DNA of 64,000 nucleotides, taken from contig NZ_JAMQOQ010000006.1 of assembly GCF_031624635.1 (NCBI RefSeq), forward strand, positions 273,636-337,635. Direction: 5' to 3'. Source of the stretch: Halogeometricum sp. S3BR5-2 (GTDB lineage Archaea > Halobacteriota > Halobacteria > Halobacteriales > Haloferacaceae). Numbering within the stretch: position 1 is the stretch's first letter; each line of letters begins with the position of its first letter. The notes below the pieces were generated by a model. It saw only the letters and a list, made by a program, of their open reading frames with translations, searched no databases and had not been told where the DNA came from. Of the stretch, positions 60,040 through 64,000 are shown in pieces. A program made the translations under genes and the position numbers.

Positions 60040-60152
60040 GGTCTCCAGTTGGGTTCCAATTGACTCGAATCTACCCGATGATGAGCGCGCATTTCCGCTG
60101 TAACGACCCCAACCTCACTACACCTTAGCGTTTTCTCTGGGTACTACAAACC

Positions 60153-60760
60153 GGCTCTGTTGAAACCCTCAAATACGGACAGAAGTTGCGTGCTGACTAC
60201 AGAGAGTGTATTCAGCACGGAGGATTCGTTTATTCCATCTCACCGACGCTGAACTAACTGCTGAGTAGCGCCTTGCGAGTGTATCGATGGGTGATGAAGC
60301 GAGCGAGAGTGTTGCTGCATATTTTAAACGTGGGTGCAGAGGAACTATTTGTGTCAAGTAAAAATATAGTTGGAGTCGCTCCGCTGGTGAGCGGGCTCTG
60401 GCTCGCCGGGACCGCAGGCATCCAACTCTTCAACAAGGGTCTGAGTGCGTGGCTGTTGGTGGCGCTCCTCGGCGGCTGTGGGGCAATTATCGTTGGTGTT
60501 GGTTCCCTCTTTGGGGTGGGTGGATTCGGTGCGACGAAGCCCGATAGCAACCAAACGACCCTCTCGTTGCTCGTTGGTGTCGCACTCTTGTGTCTGGTTG
60601 GAGGGGCTGCATTCGCCGTCTTGTGAGCCGGTCACGAATGGTTGGTGATAGACCACGCTCTATTCTGAGTGATTCGGCTCTTCCAGACTGGATGCTGTGC
60701 CAGTAGCCGATTCGCGCGCGGTATTCAGCACGGCCTCAACAAACTATCATCGACAGAGCC
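60153..60760. mobile_element. 608-base cargo element with ISH1-like ends
   Basis: Begins GGCTCTGTTGAAACCCT (60153-60169) and ends in a shortened inverse ACAGAGCC (60753-60760). It has the complete left-end module (to about 60270), one membrane-protein gene and the right-end module (about 60655-60760, with CCGATTCGCG and TATTCAGCACGG). No transposase; no target duplication visible because the right tip is eroded. Size matches the other element once its IS is removed (about 595 bases). Confidence 0.65.
60273..60626 (+). CDS. Small membrane protein, three helices (cargo gene)
   Basis: A 117-residue protein. After a basic start (MRVYRWVMKRARVLLHILNV) come helices at about 35-52, 60-80 and 97-116 (LLVGVALLCLVGGAAFAVL). 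It is encoded entirely between the left and right modules of the cargo element and reads from left to right module, opposite to the cargo gene of the split element. It is not homologous to the other cargo proteins by eye, so the ends are conserved but the cargo differs. Confidence 0.6.
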   Translation: MRVYRWVMKRARVLLHILNVGAEELFVSSKNIVGVAPLVSGLWLAGTAGIQLFNKGLSAWLLVALLGGCGAIIVGVGSLFGVGGFGATKPDSNQTTLSLLVGVALLCLVGGAAFAVL

Positions 60761-60881
60761 GTTGAACTATGATAGCATTCGTCTTCACAGCATCTGCTCG
60801 CGTACACATCCCAAACTGAGTGAACCGAAAGAAGACATATATCCCACAGTATCGACGAAATCCTAACAGAGCTTGACGCAC

Positions 60882-61007
60882 ATGACTGACGGCAAAACCG
60901 AGACCCAGAAGCAAATCGAATCAATTCGACTCGCCCGCGAAAGCAACCAGAAGTACGGGTATTCGACCAGAGAACTTGAAGAGATATTCGGAGCAGGTGA
61001 TGGATGA
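60882..61007 (+). CDS. Small helical protein, 41 residues
   Basis: MTDGKTETQKQIESIRLARE followed by SNQKYGYSTRELEEIFGAGDG, a charged helical mini-protein reminiscent of small antitoxins. A second frame starting at 61000 (MDERVDGPRVHDHLKRLLKE) overlaps its end and runs to 61173, antisense to the next gene's 3' end, so it is probably truncated. Upstream is AAGACATATATCC, a TATA candidate near 60837. Confidence 0.45.
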   Translation: MTDGKTETQKQIESIRLARESNQKYGYSTRELEEIFGAGDG

Positions 61008-61081
61008 AAGGGTTGACGGCCCCCGTGTCCACGACCACTTGAAGCGTCTACTGAAAGAACACGAAATTTCAGATTGGCGAT

Positions 61082-61540
61082 TCAGAAGTGTAGTCCCTGT
61101 TGAGCGGCAATTTGAACCACATCTCCTTCCCGCATCCTCCGTTGCTCGAATTCTTCCGGCGTCAGTGCGATAAGGTCCGGAACCGGATAGCGGTCAGTAT
61201 CCCATTCCCAGTAGATGCCGCCTGCGCGCTCGTGAAAACCCACATCAACAAAGTCAGCAGAGACAACGACGAGGTCAACATCGCTCTCAGAAGTTGCCTC
61301 CTGCCGAGCGACCGAGCCGTAGACAATGACCTTGTCGAGAGTCAGGTCGTTCCGAGCGGCTATTGAGCGGACATGGGTTGCAATGTCCTCAGTATCCGTA
61401 TTTTCCGGAGCTCGAATTATCCGGACAGACTCAAACGCTGCGCGAATCTCCTTGATATCTCCGCCAGTAATCTCAGCTATCTCTTCAGGGCTCTTCCCAC
61501 TCTTTCCAGTCATACTGTCACTGACAGTGGCATCTGGCAA
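61082..61540 (-). CDS. MNT-type nucleotidyltransferase
   Basis: A 152-residue protein. An N-terminal helical part (about 1-60, EEIAEITGGDIKEIRAAFES) precedes the nucleotidyltransferase signature YGSVARQEATSESDVDLVVV (about 73-92). It matches the MNT protein at 33517-33867 in the segment after the signature (VSADF, then LTPEEFEQ). No HEPN gene is adjacent. Confidence 0.75.
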   Translation of the reverse strand: MPDATVSDSMTGKSGKSPEEIAEITGGDIKEIRAAFESVRIIRAPENTDTEDIATHVRSIAARNDLTLDKVIVYGSVARQEATSESDVDLVVVSADFVDVGFHERAGGIYWEWDTDRYPVPDLIALTPEEFEQRRMREGDVVQIAAQQGLHF

Positions 61541-61803
61541 AATGTCGTCGCTGTGTTACCCAGACATCAAACTCATCAATATCATGATTCCGCGGTTCTT
61601 CTCCCACTCCGGGAACCACTTTACCAATTCCATCCAACGAACCCATCAACCAACTCGCTGTCTCTTGACTAAGTGCCATAGGAGTCCGAGGATGAACAAT
61701 GCCTCTCAACGAACTACTCACCAGACCTAACAGAATCGGGGCACCGTCCGAGAGCGGAGGGGTTACGAAACGCAGAGTCAACACTCTCTCTGCAACTCTT
61801 TTG

Positions 61804-62010
61804 CTACTCGTCACCTGACGCTGGGTCCCCATACCGCCGAATTATCGATATCGCAGTCATCCCCATCAGTGTCCCATACGAATATTTGAACGACCAGTCC
61901 ATTGTCCACCATCCGAGCGCGAGCACTCCCAGAACAAGCACGAGTAGAACTACCCGATTGGGGATGACATCGTATACTAAGGACGTGACCCGCTGTTCTG
62001 CCTCAACCAC
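61804..62010 (-). CDS. Small membrane protein
   Basis: A 68-residue protein (MVEAEQRVTSLVYDVIPNRV) with two helices (about 18-37 and 42-58). The region downstream to 61541 has a degraded frame with a PPLSDGAPILLGLV segment recalling the cargo protein at 54091, suggesting remains of further small membrane genes. Confidence 0.5.
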   Translation of the reverse strand: MVEAEQRVTSLVYDVIPNRVVLLVLVLGVLALGWWTMDWSFKYSYGTLMGMTAISIIRRYGDPASGDE

Positions 62011-62264
62011 TAAATTAGCATTCCCGGATTACGGAGAATCTTTCTCAAAAGCCTCCTGTTGATATTCTCAAGGAGTTCTCTGAAGAGTTCCATGGAACAT
62101 TCTTAGGAACTGGAACAAGAGAATCGATACAATCCTGACTGCAACCTCGACCGAGAGTCATCATCTGAGTCTGTACTCGAACGACTCCATAATATGCAGT
62201 AGCACAGGATAAGTGCAAAGCAGTACTTCTGAGTCGGCGTATAGAGTCCGTTTCGCGAGCTATC

Positions 62265-62726
62265 TCAGTTCACAACGTGGTACGGTGCTTTATCAAGCAC
62301 TCGCGCATGTACGTCTACTTCGAACGAAGCGTCTCTGAGCAGAGGGTCAAAGTCTCGTACCACAGCGACAATCGGCTCAATTGCCTGTGTAACTGCAATT
62401 CCTTCTGCCATAGAGACGTTCAGTTCAGTTGCGTCACCTCGGCGCGTCAGGTCGCCTCTCAGGTATTTTATCGTCGCCGAGACTGCAGGGATGATAGCTT
62501 CCTGTCCATGGCGGTCCGCATAGCGGGAGAGGTCTCCACTGATTGCGGTCGCCCCGTAGACCGCAATGACGACAGGTCCAATCCCAACGGTTAGTTCACT
62601 CGTCCAGATTCCGTATACAGGCCAAGCTGTCCACTTCCCGTTTGTCTTCCCGGTAAGACCTATCTCAGAGAGTTTGTGTGTATATTTCTGAGCAGTACTT
62701 ATTGAGAATGCTGAACGTGGGGCGAA
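62265..62726 (-). pseudogene. Truncated copy of the regulator at 59440
   Basis: About 150 sense codons ending EVDVHARVLDKAPYHVVN, parallel to the intact gene (for example RRGDATELNVSMAEGIAVTQ against RRGAAEKLGVSTVEGIAVTQ). DNA similarity continues about 15 bases past the stop. The winged-helix half is missing; an in-frame TGA near 62727 and no start codon make it a pseudogene. The high protein similarity means the duplication is not ancient. Confidence 0.8.
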
Positions 62727-62895
62727 TCACTATTACCTCTTTTTCCATCTACTGTATTTGAAAACCACACAGATATGGATTAGTCTTGTGATGTCTCTAA
62801 AGAGCTAATTAACCATTCTAGCGGCGTTTCAGAGAGATAAATTGAAACGCAATGCATATATGGTCTAGCCTCTACGATAAGCTGAGGAAAAGAAG

Positions 62896-63132
62896 ATGGT
62901 CAACAACGAGGACAACCGGCGCGATGAAATCTCCGTTCCAGAAACGCGAGCGGGAGTAAGAGAGAAACGGTCTACCTCCGAACTCACGGAGTATGAGGAC
63001 TGGCGCATGGAATTTGTTCAGTGGGTCCACAACCGAGCAAGAAGCCCTCTTGACTACGAGGGCATCAGCAGCGTAGAGTTCACCTCCCAAAACCGGGGTT
63101 GTCTGAGAGAATATATCAATGGGGGAGAATAA
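62896..63132 (+). CDS. Short protein resembling the integrase N-terminus
   Basis: A 78-residue frame with SELTEYEDWRMEFVQWVHNR followed by PLDYEGISSVEF, aligning with TPLELQMFEDWRLDFTRWAF and RRGEGYSYRSM of the next gene. It looks like a truncated duplicate of the integrase start, or an accessory protein derived from it. It directly abuts the integrase ATG. Confidence 0.55.
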   Translation: MVNNEDNRRDEISVPETRAGVREKRSTSELTEYEDWRMEFVQWVHNRARSPLDYEGISSVEFTSQNRGCLREYINGGE

Positions 63133-63879
63133 ATGGTAGCCCCAGAAGACCACCCAATCCACGACAAGCCCATCCCAGAGTATTCATCAAAAGAGATGAA
63201 CGTTCCAGAAGTTCGCGAGAGTCTACAGAAGAAACTCACGCCTCTCGAACTCCAGATGTTCGAGGACTGGAGGCTTGACTTCACCCGCTGGGCCTTCGAC
63301 CGGGGGAAGAATGAGAGACGCGGAGAAGGCTACTCCTACCGGTCGATGCGCGATATCATCAACCGAGTTGAGCGATTCTGTGAATGGCTCTTCATAGGAA
63401 AAGAAGTCGGGAAGAATGGAGACATAGATGAGGTGATAGAAAGTGAAGAAGGTGAAAACTTCACCGTCAACTTCACTCCGGAACACCTGAACCGGTACTG
63501 GTACCACTTGGAGACAAATGGAAATCTAACAGACAGCAACCGTCGGACGGTCAACAATGTCTCACTCATACTCAAGCACCAAAGGATAGAGTGGAAGATA
63601 CCAAACAGCGAGGAAGTATACGAAGATATACACCGAGAAGAAAGAAATGCAGCGTTCAAAGACTGGTTCCGTGACTATGAGTTGAAGGACATCAAATCGG
63701 CGTCACTCAGACTCAACATCGTCGACAAAAATCAGCTCAACGAAGAAGAATGGAACAAGAGAGCGGTATATCTATCTCAAGCACTTGGAAAGCCAAAATA
63801 CGCACTCTCAGATGAAGACTGGGACAGCACTGTGTCTTGGAAATTACCTAGCTTGGTATACATGAGCTGTGACCTATAG
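63133..63879 (+). pseudogene. Tyrosine integrase, cut before the catalytic domain
   Basis: A 248-residue frame consisting of the arm and core-binding region of a phage-type integrase (for example IINRVERFCEWLFIGKEVGK, LNRYWYHLE and NRRTVNNVSLILKHQ). It stops after KLPSLVYMSCDL, where integrases continue with G-L-R-P-x-E containing the first catalytic arginine. The stop falls in the end of an IS630-type element that begins here. The catalytic half is presumably beyond the window. It is the expected integrase of the island inserted at tRNA-His. Confidence 0.65.
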
Positions 63880-63921
63880 TAACCGGTAGAACTTTTTACT
63901 CAGAGATAGTTGCAGTAGCTA

Positions 63922-64000
63922 GTGAATCATCTCGACGAGATCTCCGTCGAGGAATTGCAAGACGCTCTCGACAACGTGGACGGAAAGAAGCCGACACAAC
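63922..64000 (+). CDS. IS630-family transposase, first 26 codons
   Basis: A GTG start at 63922 followed by NHLDEISVEELQDALDNVDG and KKPTQ, the N-terminus of the haloarchaeal IS630-type transposase group, running off the window. The preceding bases from about 63880 would be the element's left end, next to a TA dinucleotide, the usual IS630 target. Confidence 0.7.
   Translation, partial: MNHLDEISVEELQDALDNVDGKKPTQ

Noticed and set aside
61518..61832. 104-codon minus-strand frame upstream of the MNT gene
   Set aside because: Overlaps the MNT start and mixes a worn membrane-segment remnant with non-protein-like sequence; treated as decayed DNA.
25784..64000. CRISPR array or cas genes
   Set aside because: No regularly spaced identical short repeats and no Cas signatures; the repeats present are dispersed mobile-element ends.

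Overview
The window is a piece of a haloarchaeal (class Halobacteria) chromosome. The left 25.8 kb is very GC-rich, its proteins are strongly acidic, and the gene set is typical of the group: an archaeal A/V-type ATP synthase operon, electron transfer flavoprotein, isoprenyl diphosphate synthase, DUF373, Tfx and RPA proteins, near-leaderless genes and a tRNA-His with an encoded G-1. A Haloferax/Halogeometricum-like relative is my guess; the family is not proven.

Core part (1-25.8 kb). On the minus strand lies atpH-I-(658-base spacer)-K-E-C-F-A-B, with atpB cut by the window edge. Then come a methyltransferase, a pilin-like protein, a divergent pair of a secreted protein and a membrane-anchored winged-helix protein, etfBA, a K+ channel with two RCK units, idsA, a DUF373 membrane protein, a radical SAM protein, TRAM and Tfx proteins, a sugar-1-phosphate nucleotidyltransferase, an RPA operon and a ribbon-helix-helix protein. 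Two convergent gene ends (etfA at 13.8 kb, the radical SAM gene at 19.3 kb) carry the same short hairpin element together with a direct duplication of the upstream gene's 3' end.

Island part (25.8 kb to the window end). Beyond tRNA-His the composition drops and the content becomes accessory. In order: (i) three tandem paralogous small proteins, a winged-helix/zinc-ribbon protein and a PLD-nuclease/P-loop ATPase fusion (26-30 kb); (ii) a compound array of small membrane or lipoprotein genes between repeat modules (30-31.8 kb); (iii) a plasmid/provirus-like block with a HicB-like protein, a lone MNT nucleotidyltransferase and a MITE (31.8-35.7 kb); (iv) a four-gene DUF499 ATPase / PglZ-like / DUF1156 DNA methylase / small-protein defence operon (35.8-42.6 kb); (v) a serine recombinase, two candidate nucleases, a HepT-MntA toxin-antitoxin pair and several broken genes (43-50 kb); (vi) small regulators, a DnaJ-type zinc finger, a further MNT-domain gene and nested transposons (50-56 kb); (vii) a Tat-exported protein, a GIY-YIG protein, a regulator with a decayed second copy, another cargo element and another MNT gene (57-62.7 kb); (viii) a tyrosine integrase cut off just before its catalytic half by an IS630-type element at the window edge. 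An integrase about 38 kb from tRNA-His fits an integrated element whose far end lies outside the window.

The least conventional structures are a family of roughly 0.6 kb elements with conserved ends related to a resident IS5/ISH1-type transposon, each carrying a different tiny membrane-protein gene, and the paired gene-3'-end duplications in the core. Nothing was searched against databases; family names rest on motifs I could read and on general knowledge.
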